From positions 1 through 64,000 of the forward strand of contig DUOO01000015.1 in assembly GCA_012838795.1 (NCBI GenBank): a DNA stretch of 64,000 nucleotides, read 5' to 3'. Below the pieces are notes generated by a model. The model was not told the DNA's origin, searched no databases, and saw only the letters and a program-made list of their open reading frames with translations. Within the stretch, counting starts at the first letter, position 1. Each line of letters starts with the position of its first letter. Of the stretch, positions 26,364 through 35,725 are shown piece by piece. The position numbers and the translations under genes were made by a program. Source of the stretch: Clostridiaceae bacterium (GTDB lineage Bacteria; Bacillota; Clostridia; Saccharofermentanales; DTU023).

Positions 26364-27642
26364 TAAGATTTACTTGCCCACTCTTCTTGGTGTTGAGGCA
26401 CTAACTTCATCTGAACTTCAAGACTTGGGCTATCAGAAAAGTCAAATTACGGTTGACGATGGTGAAGTAACATTATTCCTTGATTCAAATCAAGAAGCGG
26501 CAAATGCTATTGCTGAGCTCAATTTCAATTTGCGCACTGCGGAAAGAGTCCTTTTAGGTTTAGCTGAATTTAATGCGGATAGTTTTGAACAGCTGTATGA
26601 CAAAACTTTTAATTTGCCATGGCATGAGTGGGTCGATTATCAATATTATCTGGAAATTGTCGGTTATTCTCGAAAGTCTGCATTACATAGTATTCCTGCA
26701 TGTCAAAGAATTATTAAGAAGGCTTTAATCGATAAATTAAATTTAATATATGGATATCCTGATGGCGTAGTTCCTGAAGATCAGAATGCAGGAAATTATC
26801 GCATTCAGTTTTCAATTATTAATAATAAAGTGAAAATACGTTTGGATACCACGGGCGATCCTTTACATAAAAGAGGTTATCGGCCAATCACACATGAAGC
26901 ACCACTGCGTGAAACTTTAGCCGCAGCTATTCTGTTGGTTTCTTTCTATAAGCGTAATATAAAAAACGGCGAGGTATTATATGATCCGTTTTGCGGCAGC
27001 GGAACGTTTTTAATTGAAGCTGCCTTGATCGGAAGTAATACCGCTCCCGGACTTCAAAGACATTTTGCCGGAGAAGAGTACTGTATAATCGGCAGGAAAG
27101 TTTTTGATCGGGCACGTGAATTGGCAAAGAGAAAATCTTTAATCTATAATCCTGACTTATTAAACGAAGTAAAACTGCAGGACGTCAAATCTGAAAATAA
27201 TTCGTTTAATACTTCGTCACATATTTATCCGGGTCTGCCGCCTAAGATTTTTGGTTCGGACATTTCAAGAGATAATATAAACTTGGCAAAAGAAAATGCG
27301 AAAAGAGCAGGCGTTGATGACTTGATCCTTTTTGAAAAACAAGATATCTATCAACTGAAAAGAGTAAACTTGTTAGAAAAATTCTCAACGGATCGAATTT
27401 TGTTTGTAGCTAATCCTCCCTATGGTGAACGTATGGCCGATCAAGAAGAAGCTGAGAAATTAGCAAATCAATTATGCAAATTGTGCTTGAATGAAAAACG
27501 TTTTGTTGCTCGCGGAACCAGACTTTCGGTGCTTACGCCGGATGATGATTTTGAAACAATTATGGGATTTAAGGCCAACCGTCGCAGAAAATTATATAAT
27601 GGCGGGATCCGTTGTACTCTGTTTCACTATTTCAATTTCTAA
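26353..27642 (+). CDS. THUMP-domain class I SAM-dependent RNA methyltransferase (RlmL/YpsC-like)
   Basis: Protein of 429 residues. The N-terminal THUMP region (about 45-160) precedes a Rossmann methyltransferase: DPLHKRGYRPITHEAPLRETLAAAIL, the SAM loop YDPFCGSGTFLIEAALI, then GSDISRDNINLAKENAKRAG, and the N-methyltransferase tetrad NPPYGERM. These indicate m2G methylation of rRNA, as in the RlmL N-terminal half (G2445 of 23S rRNA). Exact target is inference. It overlaps the preceding hypothetical gene. Confidence 0.9.
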   Translation: MVFNKIYLPTLLGVEALTSSELQDLGYQKSQITVDDGEVTLFLDSNQEAANAIAELNFNLRTAERVLLGLAEFNADSFEQLYDKTFNLPWHEWVDYQYYLEIVGYSRKSALHSIPACQRIIKKALIDKLNLIYGYPDGVVPEDQNAGNYRIQFSIINNKVKIRLDTTGDPLHKRGYRPITHEAPLRETLAAAILLVSFYKRNIKNGEVLYDPFCGSGTFLIEAALIGSNTAPGLQRHFAGEEYCIIGRKVFDRARELAKRKSLIYNPDLLNEVKLQDVKSENNSFNTSSHIYPGLPPKIFGSDISRDNINLAKENAKRAGVDDLILFEKQDIYQLKRVNLLEKFSTDRILFVANPPYGERMADQEEAEKLANQLCKLCLNEKRFVARGTRLSVLTPDDDFETIMGFKANRRRKLYNGGIRCTLFHYFNF

Positions 27643-28167
27643 AAAGTAAAATTATTGCAAATAATTAAACTGTAATTGTTTCAGATATTAATAAAAATTT
27701 ATTTGATTATTTGGATATTTGAATGTAATTTTGTTTCGGATATTAATAAGGACTGGTATAAGATGTTAGGATGACTCTAAGGTTGTTCTCCACACGTGGA
27801 CAGTAGGTTTTTTGCATATTGTTAAAAACTGGTTAAAAGCTTGAAAATATCACTTTTTTATTTATATGAAAAAATATGTTTGTTTTGTGATATTTATATT
27901 GTATAAATTTGAACTGATTAATATCAGGGCTTTCACTATGTTAAAAATGGTCAAATGTTGTCTTAATAGTTATACACAAAGTTATTAACATTATTAACAT
28001 TTTTGTGAATACTTTAATGCACTACTTTATTAAATTTCAGAGTAGATTAATTTTATGTAAATTGAGATGAACATTTAATATTATTTCAGTTCGAAAACAA
28101 TAATTCCTTGTTAATGCTTGTCAAATTAGTTAAAATATTTAAAAACAATATCGTTCAGGAGGCTTAG
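27643..28167 (+). other. 525-base gene-free, very AT-rich stretch
   Basis: No plausible coding frame. It contains an imperfect direct repeat, TGTAATTGTTTCAGATATTAA at 27671 and TGTAATTTTGTTTCGGATATTAA at 27724, the sequence TCTCCACACGTGGACA near 27785-27801, and TTATACACA at 27970-27978, which fits the DnaA-box pattern TTATNCACA. A single such match is weak evidence for DnaA binding. The upp promoter lies at its right end. No known structured RNA was recognised. Confidence 0.6.
28108..28136 (+). promoter_or_regulatory. Putative upp promoter
   Basis: TTGTTA (28108-28113) and TAAAAT (28131-28136) are separated by exactly 17 bases, 31 bases before the upp ATG. No PyrR-type attenuator or terminator hairpin lies between them. 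Confidence 0.45.
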
Positions 28168-28797
28168 ATGGAAAACGTCTTTATTTTTGATCATCCTTTG
28201 ATCCAACACAAAATCTCATTAATGCGTGATAAGAATACTGCGACTAAAGAATTTAGAGAATTAGCAACAGAAGTATCACGTTTGATGGCATATGAAGTAA
28301 CACGAGATCTCCCTTTAAGAACTGTCGAAATTGAAACTCCGGTGGCTGTTGCCAAAGCAAAAATAATTGCAGGAAAAAACCTGGCTCTGGTTCCTATTTT
28401 GAGAGCAGGTCTGGGCATGGTTGACGGGATGTTGGATTTGATTCCGATGGCTAAAGTAGGTCATATCGGATTGTATCGTGATCCTGTAACTTTGGAAGCG
28501 GTTGAATATTATTGTAAATTACCGGAAGATGTCGAGAATAGAGATGTAATTCTTTTAGATCCGATGCTGGCAACCGGTGTTTCAGCAGTAGATGCTGTAA
28601 GTCAATTAAAAAAACGAAATATTACTTCAATAAAATTTGTTTGCATAATTGCTGCTCCTGAAGGTATTGAGAAATTGCATTCGACTTATCCTGATGTCCC
28701 GATTTTCTGTGCCGCAAAAGATGAGGGATTAAACGAACATGCCTATATTATTCCCGGCTTAGGTGATGCAGGTGACCGATTATTCGGTACAAAGTAA
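28168..28797 (+). CDS. upp: Uracil phosphoribosyltransferase
   Basis: Salvage enzyme of 209 residues that makes UMP from uracil and PRPP. Motifs are [19 protein letters not shown] at the start, [14 protein letters not shown], the PRPP loop [16 protein letters not shown], and [15 protein letters not shown] at the C terminus, which holds uracil-binding residues. An AGGAGG ribosome site precedes it. A single-gene unit ending at a good terminator. Confidence 0.97.
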   Translation: MENVFIFDHPLIQHKISLMRDKNTATKEFRELATEVSRLMAYEVTRDLPLRTVEIETPVAVAKAKIIAGKNLALVPILRAGLGMVDGMLDLIPMAKVGHIGLYRDPVTLEAVEYYCKLPEDVENRDVILLDPMLATGVSAVDAVSQLKKRNITSIKFVCIIAAPEGIEKLHSTYPDVPIFCAAKDEGLNEHAYIIPGLGDAGDRLFGTK

Positions 28798-28815
28798 GAG
28801 TAATGATTCTTATCA

Positions 28816-28845
28816 GGGAATATCAAAAATGATATTCCCTTTTTT
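28816..28845 (+). terminator. Rho-independent terminator after upp
   Basis: GGGAATATC / GATATTCCC (28816-28824 and 28831-28839) form a perfect 9-bp stem with a six-base loop, followed by TTTTTT. Confidence 0.95.
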
Positions 28846-28932
28846 GTATACACCTAAAATGCAATAAAATACGGTCAGATGGATTTCAAGAGAATTACGA
28901 TTTGCAGCACAAACTATTTTGTTTGGATGTAT

Positions 28933-29991
28933 TTATTCAACATAAAAGTAAAAAGTTCTATCGGCAAATTTTAAACGACATTGGTCCGGTAACAAATATG
29001 TTTGATGTTTATGGAGTTTTTTTTCATTTAACGTTGTTCCGTTAGCTGAACCGAGATCTTCTAAAAAATAATGGCTGCCATGTCGGGAAATTCTGGCATG
29101 AACCCTGCCAATCGTTGAATGAGCTAAAATTAAATCACAAATCATTTTATCTCTTCCGATCAAAAATTCGTCTACCAGAATAAATGCCCGGATTCCTTCG
29201 CTCTCGGCAAGAGTACCCGGTGGTCCTTCTGATAGCATTGCTAAACGGAATAGATCGTCTTGAGGATTAATCGGAACTGTTTTTTCACTTGGGATAGTTT
29301 TTTTATATCTATTTCTATTTTTCAAATGTTTTATGAATTTTTGTATAAAACTGTCTTTTGAGAGTTTTGTTTTACTGCTTCCGTTTCTGGAATAGGGTTC
29401 AACATCTGATGAAGATTTCGTTAATGATTCACGTTCAATATGATTATCTAATAGATTTCCAGCTTGTTTATAACGATAATCCAAGATTAACTGATAGTGA
29501 TTCATAATAATATTTTTTATTTCAGTTTTTCTATCTGAAAGATAATTCCAAAGATTGCCGGATTCTTGTCTGATTAGAGAAGCAGGTATTCCGACAGGCA
29601 AATCGGAGGGCAAAACTAACCATTTGATTTGCCTGATTTGTGTCCGATTTCGGGAAAATAACATAAGTTCAGGTCGGATTAAATGGATGTTAGGTTTTAA
29701 CAGGTGTTCATTAAGTACGGCTAAATTGTCTGTAATGATTTTTAGAAGTGAAAGACAAAAAGATTTTTGCAGATCGGAATCAGTTGTTTTAAAATTTTCA
29801 GATTCACACCAATTAAATACTGTGTTTTTATCAGATGGCATGTTGAATAAAATGTAATGTAATTGTTTTTTCGAATCGGAGATTTTAACAAAATCGAAAC
29901 AAAAATCAAAATTGAGTTGTAACAAATGCAGAAGTTCCGACTCCTGCATTTGTTCAAGCTTTTTAATATCTAAACGAATGTACCTTTCCAT
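28933..29991 (-). CDS. FHA-domain protein of the Tad locus (DUF6382-like N terminus)
   Basis: Protein of 352 residues. The C-terminal FHA domain (about 268-350) shows FLIGRDKMICDLIL, the phosphothreonine-binding STIGRVHARISR and LEDLGSANGTTLNEKKL. The N-terminal 180 residues resemble the DUF6382 domain found ahead of FHA domains in clostridial Tad loci; that match is from memory. A basic linker (about 185-245) joins the two. It has no membrane segment. It probably binds a phosphorylated partner and regulates pilus assembly. It is last in the Tad operon. Confidence 0.75.
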   Translation of the reverse strand: MERYIRLDIKKLEQMQESELLHLLQLNFDFCFDFVKISDSKKQLHYILFNMPSDKNTVFNWCESENFKTTDSDLQKSFCLSLLKIITDNLAVLNEHLLKPNIHLIRPELMLFSRNRTQIRQIKWLVLPSDLPVGIPASLIRQESGNLWNYLSDRKTEIKNIIMNHYQLILDYRYKQAGNLLDNHIERESLTKSSSDVEPYSRNGSSKTKLSKDSFIQKFIKHLKNRNRYKKTIPSEKTVPINPQDDLFRLAMLSEGPPGTLAESEGIRAFILVDEFLIGRDKMICDLILAHSTIGRVHARISRHGSHYFLEDLGSANGTTLNEKKLHKHQTYLLPDQCRLKFADRTFYFYVE

Positions 29992-30014
29992 CTTACTCCC
30001 AGTTCATCATTGTA

Positions 30015-30203
30015 TTAATAATTGATAGCATCGATTATTGAGTAATCGAAAACCTTATTAATCAAACTTTTAGCAAAGCTTGACAATTGAGTTCTGAAGA
30101 TTAAGGCAACTGCAACCAGTACTGCAATAATCAATACAATTTCCAAAGTGCCTAAACCCTGATCATCTTGTAATTTTTTTTGAAAATCCTTGATTTTTAA
30201 CAT
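30015..30203 (-). CDS. Flp1-like type IVb pilin
   Basis: A 62-residue prepilin-like protein. A short basic leader (MLKIKDFQKKLQDDQG) is followed by GLGTLEIVLIIAVLVAVALIF, which matches the type IVb processing site (G before LGTLE, with Glu at +5 of the mature form) and a hydrophobic helix, then a short polar tail ending Tyr. This is the major subunit expected for a Tad/Flp pilus. The start has GAAAGGA upstream. It has its own 176-base leader with repeated motifs. Confidence 0.85.
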   Translation of the reverse strand: MLKIKDFQKKLQDDQGLGTLEIVLIIAVLVAVALIFRTQLSSFAKSLINKVFDYSIIDAINY

Positions 30204-30228
30204 GATATTTCCTTTCAGTTTTTAAAGA

Positions 30229-30334
30229 TTGATTAATAATAATCAGTTTGATTTCGTTGATTAATATTAATCTGTTTTATTGTGCTGTTCAGTTGATTAA
30301 TAAATATTCTGTTTAATTATTCAGTTGATTAAAT
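30229..30334 (-). repeat. Four TTGATTAA repeats upstream of the pilin gene
   Basis: TTGATTAA occurs at 30229, 30257, 30293 and 30325, three of them extending to TTGATTAATA. Spacings are 28, 36 and 32 bases. They lie between tadBC and the start of the pilin gene, in the pilin upstream region on the minus strand (reading TTAATCAA). They may be binding sites of a regulator. Confidence 0.6.
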
Positions 30335-30379
30335 CGATTTGTTCATCAGAAATAAATTTAACTGCAGTTAAAAATGAAA

Positions 30380-31891
30380 TTAAAGCTGCAAGTTACTCAT
30401 ACTGGCTATGGCCGGTAACATGGCCATAACGATTACAATAAATAGATCTGTTGCCATAGGCAATAACAAACCCATGTTTTTGGTCTGCAAACGACGACGC
30501 ATTGCGTTGCGATATAATTGCCAACTTGCATTGGCTTGTAAATCCAGAATATCTAAAATTTCTTGTCCACCATCCCGATCATAACGTACCATTAATTGTA
30601 AAACGGAGGCGATTTCCTCTTGAGGTAAATTTTCTGTTACCTGTAATACTGCAACAGCTGCACTTTCTCCAACACTTAGAGCATGTTTGACTTGAGCCAG
30701 ATCAGATTTAAGTTGAGAGTTAACATTATGTTTATAGGAATTAATCATTAATCTGAGACTGCGGTCAAGGCTGATTCCGCTGCGTAAGAGTATAACCATG
30801 GAATTCAGAAAGTTCGGATATTCAAGTCTGATCTGCTGTTTCAAATTGTTTTCTCTTTGTAAAAGGTCAAAGTCTTGAATAAACCAAATGAATAACGGAA
30901 TAATCAGTAATGCAGACCATGAGATCATTCTGAGCCAACCAAAGACACAGGCAATTAATGTGAAAACAAAGGTAAGCAATAATTTTCTTTTAATATAAGT
31001 TTGCCAAGCATGAGGTTTGTTTTGAGATAATATTCTTACAGTTTCAGCTAAACGATAACCAAGTTTGGCAGGAGCATAAGTTAAGATGAATTGTGCTGTG
31101 AATGTTACAATTTTTGATTTTGATTTGTTCCCTGTTAATTCAATGAAAATGTCTTTTTTCTTAAAGTTTGCCGGGTTTTGTGCCAAAATGATTAAAGTCC
31201 AACAGATTGCCAGGTGTGAAACAAGGAAGATAATCGCCAACAACGGTCTGCTCCAATTAACTTCAGATAATGAACCCGCATATGAAGAACTGTTTTTAAT
31301 AAGTATAAATGAAAATAAAAACGGTAAAAACATCAGAATGATTGCTTCGCTGTTTTGAGCATTTTGTTCGGCTTTAATATCTTTTTGCATTTGAATTTCC
31401 GCATTTAATGTGCGATGTGTTTGTTTGACGAAAACATCCAAACGACCGCCATAATGATTGAGGTAAGGTAAGACATCAAAAAAAGCATCACTTGTTTTAC
31501 AGTTGAATTGATTTTTCAGATTAAGCAAACAACGGTCTAAATCAAGTTGAGCTTTCATTCCTTGATTTAACTGTTTCAGGCATTTTATCAAAATACTGTT
31601 ATATCCCAATTCTTCTTTTAGACGACCGGATGCTTCTAGCAATGAAGTTTCCAAGGTATGTCCGGCAGCCAGCCGACTGCTCAAATATTCGAGCAATATT
31701 TTATATTGTTCGATTTTTGCGGAGGCCGTTCTGCTTAAAACAAACTTCGTCAAACCACAGCAGATAATCAGAGTTGCCGGAATCAATATCAGGATGCTTT
31801 TATTTTGAAAATCGATCCAGGTCAAAGATGATAAATAAACAAATAATGAAGCGGGCAATAACATAGTTAAAAATTGTTTCAGATAAGGCAT
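30380..31891 (-). CDS. Fused TadB-TadC type II/IV secretion inner-membrane protein
   Basis: Protein of 503 residues with two GspF-like halves. The N-terminal half (about 1-235) has two hydrophobic helices, a cytoplasmic region LLEYLSSRLAAGHTLETSLLEA typical of TadB, and two more helices. The C-terminal half (about 290-503) repeats the plan, with YPNFLNSMVILLRSGISLDRSLRLM, LVRYDRDGGQEILDILDLQANASWQLYRNAMRRR and a terminal helix, typical of TadC. In other Tad loci these are two genes. There is no internal stop, so the fusion is real in this sequence. It forms the membrane platform for the TadA ATPase. It overlaps tadA by 13 bases. Confidence 0.85.
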   Translation of the reverse strand: MPYLKQFLTMLLPASLFVYLSSLTWIDFQNKSILILIPATLIICCGLTKFVLSRTASAKIEQYKILLEYLSSRLAAGHTLETSLLEASGRLKEELGYNSILIKCLKQLNQGMKAQLDLDRCLLNLKNQFNCKTSDAFFDVLPYLNHYGGRLDVFVKQTHRTLNAEIQMQKDIKAEQNAQNSEAIILMFLPFLFSFILIKNSSSYAGSLSEVNWSRPLLAIIFLVSHLAICWTLIILAQNPANFKKKDIFIELTGNKSKSKIVTFTAQFILTYAPAKLGYRLAETVRILSQNKPHAWQTYIKRKLLLTFVFTLIACVFGWLRMISWSALLIIPLFIWFIQDFDLLQRENNLKQQIRLEYPNFLNSMVILLRSGISLDRSLRLMINSYKHNVNSQLKSDLAQVKHALSVGESAAVAVLQVTENLPQEEIASVLQLMVRYDRDGGQEILDILDLQANASWQLYRNAMRRRLQTKNMGLLLPMATDLFIVIVMAMLPAIASMSNLQL

Positions 31892-33024
31892 ATTAATTCA
31901 TCTCCTTGTCGTTTATATAAAGGTTCAATTTTAAATTGCTGATTTTCGTAGCCTGTAATACAAATGATTTCTTCAACGATTCTTTTGCCATCAGGTAATC
32001 TGGTTAAATGAACATTAACATCAAGTGCTGAGGCAACTAATCGGCGGACGGCATCCCAGGGCAGGCTGGAAGACATGAGAATCATCAGGCTGATTCGATC
32101 CAACATTTCTAAACTGTTATTTCCGTGTCCGGTCGACATTGATCCCGGATGACCGGTGCTCATTGCCTGAATCATTTCGAAAGCTTCACTTCCTCTGATT
32201 TCTCCGACTAGAATGCGGTCCGGTCTCAGTCTTAATGAAGAACGAATTAATTGATCAAGAGTAATGGCTCCCTGACCGTCCGGACCGCATTCTCTGGCTT
32301 CCAAACGTACAAGATTATTAATTCCCTGTAAATCCAGCTCCAGGTTATCTTCAATTGTGACTATTCTTTCCTGTTTGCCGATGTAGGCTGAAAGTGCATT
32401 AAGAAAAGTTGTTTTTCCTGTTCCGGTACCACCGGAAATAAATATATTTTTTTTGCTTTTAACGAAATCAATCAATGTATTTGCAGCATGTTCCGTCAAT
32501 GACCGATGTTCTGTTAAAGATTCCAAACGCGGTTTGATTCCTGTAAATCTTCTGATTGTCATAACCGGTCCCTCGGGTGCGGCAGGAGGCAGAACCGCAT
32601 GAATTCGTGAACCGTCGGCCAAGCGCATGCCGTTAATCGGATTCTGTTCATTAATTAATCGGTTGGCCTTACCGAAAAATCTGGTTATAACATGAGTTAA
32701 ATGTTCGGCATGATCAAATTGCACGGAAGTTTGATAAATTCGACCGTCTCTTTCCACGAAGATTGTGTCTGCTCCGTTAACCATAATTTCAGTGATTGAA
32801 TTATCGTCAATAAACGGTTGCAACAAATCTAAACCGCGCATTGTATTAAATAATTGATTGATCAACATTCTTCTTTCCGGCAAATTTATTTGCGATATGT
32901 CCGGATATTCAGTTACCAGTTTTGCTAACAATTGTTTTAGTTCAACATCGGACAGGTGGTCAATTTCAGTATGTTTAGCAATTAAATGCTCAATGAATTT
33001 TTGTCGTTCTTGATGATTTAACAT
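31879..33024 (-). CDS. tadA: Tad pilus assembly ATPase TadA/CpaF
   Basis: Secretion ATPase of the PulE/VirB11 superfamily, 381 residues, powering pilin polymerisation at the membrane. The N-terminal helical domain is followed by LQPFIDDNSITEIMVNGADTIFVERDGRI, ADGSRIHAVLPPAAPEGPVMTIRRF, Walker A FISGGTGTGKTTFLNAL, the Asp box VTIEDNLEL, Walker B RILVGEIRGSEAFEMIQAMSTGHPGSMSTGHGN with the His box. All catalytic motifs are intact. Its stop lies inside the start of tadBC. Confidence 0.95.
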   Translation of the reverse strand: MLNHQERQKFIEHLIAKHTEIDHLSDVELKQLLAKLVTEYPDISQINLPERRMLINQLFNTMRGLDLLQPFIDDNSITEIMVNGADTIFVERDGRIYQTSVQFDHAEHLTHVITRFFGKANRLINEQNPINGMRLADGSRIHAVLPPAAPEGPVMTIRRFTGIKPRLESLTEHRSLTEHAANTLIDFVKSKKNIFISGGTGTGKTTFLNALSAYIGKQERIVTIEDNLELDLQGINNLVRLEARECGPDGQGAITLDQLIRSSLRLRPDRILVGEIRGSEAFEMIQAMSTGHPGSMSTGHGNNSLEMLDRISLMILMSSSLPWDAVRRLVASALDVNVHLTRLPDGKRIVEEIICITGYENQQFKIEPLYKRQGDELICLI

Positions 33025-33163
33025 ATTGTTATACCTGCTTTATTTGAATAATTTATTTATAGTTGTTTTATCGTACTTGTTCAGATAAATCGGCCGGAGC
33101 GCTTGTCAATGACCATCTGATGAATATCAGTTAAAGCAACATTCCGGGGAAAAGCCGTTTTGG

Positions 33164-34099
33164 CTAGTTTTTTAGAACGATTGGTTCGAATGTGACGGCT
33201 GAGCTTTTTTGAGCTAAGAATGTTGCTATTTCTGTTTTAGCAATACGTACGCCGTAACTGTCTTCTTCTCCTAAATCAAGATGACATACATCGCATACTG
33301 ATGCTAAATCTTTAACCAAATGGAAAGGCTTGGCTTCAATATCTATTAAACCGATACTGTTTTTCTCATGTTGATTAATAAATTTTTTGAATAATTTTCC
33401 GATAGTTTGAATTGATTGATGTTCATAGGCAAAAACATCATCTGAGACTGTATTGCTGCGGGATATGAAAATGCCGGATTTTTGTTTTTCAAAAATTAAT
33501 CCGAATTCTTTTTCAGTGATTTCAATGCCTTGTTCTATTTGTAAAATAAGGTCGGATAAATCAGGTCCGGTGTGAAAAACAGCTTGATAATTCCATAAAT
33601 ACAAAGGTTTAATCGGTAATATAAATATTTTATTACCTTCAGTTTTTTGCTCTGTTAACCATTTTTGAAAAAAACGATAACGGATTTGCTGATTAAAAGT
33701 GAACAGCAAATGAATTCGGTTCGGTATTTTTTCGATTCGCTGTTCGACTTGATCAAGTTTGTATAAGATCTGACACAACCAATCTGTGATGGTGGTTCTG
33801 CGTGATAAAGTCAAACAGTTTAGTTCAATTAAATCTGAAGTTATCGGTTGTTGTTTGAAACAGACAACTATGTCATTTAGTTTAATGATTTTGGTTTTAT
33901 CAATTTTGTTTAACTGATCTGTATATCGGTAGTCAGAAAAATAACTTGCATGAATTATCAGCAAGTCATAATCATTTTTTAATTCTGCCGGTGAAATCAA
34001 CAGCTTAATCTCTGCAAGCGGCTTTAATTTCGGATTAAGTTGTTTTTGTAATTTTTCTGCATATTTTTGATTCGGATCAATAAAATATATTTTTTTCAT
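33164..34099 (-). CDS. TadZ/CpaE-like protein lacking a P-loop (tentative)
   Basis: Protein of 311 residues in the position usually taken by TadZ/CpaE, upstream of tadA. The N terminus MKKIYFIDPNQKYAEKLQKQL looks like a degenerate receiver domain (about 1-115). The second half starts IHLLFTFNQQIRYRFFQKWL (148-167), where a MinD-like ATPase would carry its deviant Walker A; here no GxGGxGKT-like sequence exists. It ends with alternating strands and helices (IGLIDIEAKPFHLVKDLASVCDVCHLDLG) suggestive of a degraded MinD fold. Assignment rests on gene order and fold pattern, and a different function is possible. Confidence 0.5.
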   Translation of the reverse strand: MKKIYFIDPNQKYAEKLQKQLNPKLKPLAEIKLLISPAELKNDYDLLIIHASYFSDYRYTDQLNKIDKTKIIKLNDIVVCFKQQPITSDLIELNCLTLSRRTTITDWLCQILYKLDQVEQRIEKIPNRIHLLFTFNQQIRYRFFQKWLTEQKTEGNKIFILPIKPLYLWNYQAVFHTGPDLSDLILQIEQGIEITEKEFGLIFEKQKSGIFISRSNTVSDDVFAYEHQSIQTIGKLFKKFINQHEKNSIGLIDIEAKPFHLVKDLASVCDVCHLDLGEEDSYGVRIAKTEIATFLAQKSSAVTFEPIVLKN

Positions 34100-34378
34100 A
34101 TTACTTCTCGCTTATCTATTTTTGTAAATTCAGAAAACAAAATATAATTTTAGTTAACAGCCTTGATGTTCAGTTGAAAGTTAATTGATCTTTTATTTTT
34201 GAAGTGAGGTAATTTAATAATTCAGCTGCAGATATTGTACCTTCGAAATTTAGTCTGAATGGCAGGTTTATTTGAGAAATAATAATAAAATTCAGAAAAG
34301 TGAGAAACCGGATATTTTCATGTGCTTGACAGTTATTTGATCTCATGTTAGGTTAAACAAAAGTAAAAATAAATTATT

Positions 34379-34475
34379 CTTATCCAGAGTGGTGGAGGGA
34401 ACGGCCCTATGAAACCCGGCAACCCTAAGACGGTGCCAATTCCGGCAGGTAATACCTGAGAGATGAGTTAACATA
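34379..34475 (+). ncRNA. SAM-I (S-box) riboswitch aptamer
   Basis: CTTATCCAGAGTGGTGGAGG, then GGAACGGCCCTATGAAACCCGGCAACC, then GGTGCCAATTCC..GGCAGG..CCTGAGAGATGAG match the S-box consensus in order, including the kink-turn GA-rich internal loop, the P3 region GCCC..TATGAA and the P1 closing GATGAG. It binds S-adenosylmethionine and turns off the downstream gene. It precedes metK, the SAM synthetase gene. Confidence 0.95.
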
Positions 34476-34503
34476 AGCTTCTCCGGGTGAGAGGCTTTTT
34501 TTA
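34476..34503 (+). terminator. SAM riboswitch expression-platform terminator
   Basis: AAGCTTCTC and GAGAGGCTTTTTTT form an imperfect stem around CGGGT followed by seven T residues. It starts just after the aptamer, so SAM-bound RNA would end here, and its 5' arm would be taken up by an antiterminator without SAM. Confidence 0.85.
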
Positions 34504-34531
34504 TGAGAAAGAGTGAGAAAGGTTGATAAAT

Positions 34532-35725
34532 ATGGCAAGAAAAAAGTTTTTTTCTTCGGAGTCAGTTACAGAAGGGCATCCGGATAAAGTCTGTGATCAG
34601 ATTTCCGATGCGATTTTAGATGCGGCTTTAACTGATGATCCGAACGCGCGGGTTGCATGTGAAGTGATGGTCAGCACCGGTTTGGTTTTTGTTGCCGGAG
34701 AAATTACAACTACTTCTTATATCGACATTCCTCAAGTAGTACGAAATACGATTCAGGAAATAGGTTATACAGATCACCGTTTAGGATTTGATTCCGATTC
34801 ATGTGCCGTAATAACTTCAATTGATGAACAATCACCGGATATTGCCCAAGGTGTGGATCAAGGATATGAAAAACGTATGGGTGAATCAGATGACGGTTTA
34901 TCAGGCGGTGCCGGAGATCAGGGGATCATGTTCGGTTTTGCAAACAAGGATACACCGGAATTTATGCCATTACCGATTTCTTTAGCTCATAAACTGGCTC
35001 AACAGTTAGCTGTTGCGAGAAAAACCGGACAAGCAAAAACATTTTTACCTGACGGTAAATCTCAAGTTACGGTTGAATATGAAGATGATCGGCCGGTTCA
35101 TATCGATACGATAGTAATCTCAACTCAACATAGAGAATCAAGCAGTCTGCAGGAAGTTGAACAAGAAGTATTAGAATATGTTTTGAAACCTGTTTTACCG
35201 GCAGACTTATATGATGAAAAAACCAGAGTTTTGATTAATCCTACAGGACGTTTTGTAGTTGGCGGTCCTGAAGGTGATACCGGATTAACAGGCAGGAAAA
35301 TTGTAGTTGATACTTACGGCGGATACGGCAGGCATGGCGGAGGTGCTCTATCCGGCAAAGATCCGACAAAGGTTGATCGATCTGCAACTTATGCTGCCCG
35401 TTATGTCGCTAAAAACATAGTTGCAGCAGATTTGGCAGATTCTTGTGAAGTACAGATTGCATATGCCATAGGAGTTGCAAGACCGGTTTCGATTTTCATT
35501 GATACTTTCGGCACAGGTAAGATTGCAGATCAAGATTTGGAAAAAATCGTCCGGGATAATTTTGATTTAAGACCGCAAGCCATCATTAAAAATTTTGATT
35601 TGCTAAAACCGATTTACAAACAAACAGCAGTTTATGGTCATTTAGGACGTTCGGATATAGAATTTCCCTGGGAAAAAACTGATAAAGCGGATCTGTTAAA
35701 AATTGCTGTTCGAAAAATCAGATAA
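34532..35725 (+). CDS. metK: S-adenosylmethionine synthetase
   Basis: Enzyme of 397 residues that makes SAM from methionine and ATP. Motifs are [47 protein letters not shown] (the signature hexapeptide region), [27 protein letters not shown] and [13 protein letters not shown]. The start is ATG 34532, with GAAAGG nine bases upstream; a TTG at 34523 is unlikely. Regulated by the SAM riboswitch. comF begins on the base after its stop. Confidence 0.97.
   Translation: MARKKFFSSESVTEGHPDKVCDQISDAILDAALTDDPNARVACEVMVSTGLVFVAGEITTTSYIDIPQVVRNTIQEIGYTDHRLGFDSDSCAVITSIDEQSPDIAQGVDQGYEKRMGESDDGLSGGAGDQGIMFGFANKDTPEFMPLPISLAHKLAQQLAVARKTGQAKTFLPDGKSQVTVEYEDDRPVHIDTIVISTQHRESSSLQEVEQEVLEYVLKPVLPADLYDEKTRVLINPTGRFVVGGPEGDTGLTGRKIVVDTYGGYGRHGGGALSGKDPTKVDRSATYAARYVAKNIVAADLADSCEVQIAYAIGVARPVSIFIDTFGTGKIADQDLEKIVRDNFDLRPQAIIKNFDLLKPIYKQTAVYGHLGRSDIEFPWEKTDKADLLKIAVRKIR

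Noticed and set aside
27643-28167. Chromosomal replication origin
   Set aside because: Only one TTATNCACA match, and no dnaA, dnaN, rpmH or parB genes nearby; AT-richness alone is not enough.
30229-30334. CRISPR-like array
   Set aside because: Repeats are only 8-10 bases, spacers are AT-rich and irregular, and no cas gene is present.
32400-34099. Archaeal/Gram-negative type secretion system with secretin
   Set aside because: No secretin or outer-membrane component; the gene set fits a Gram-positive Tad locus.
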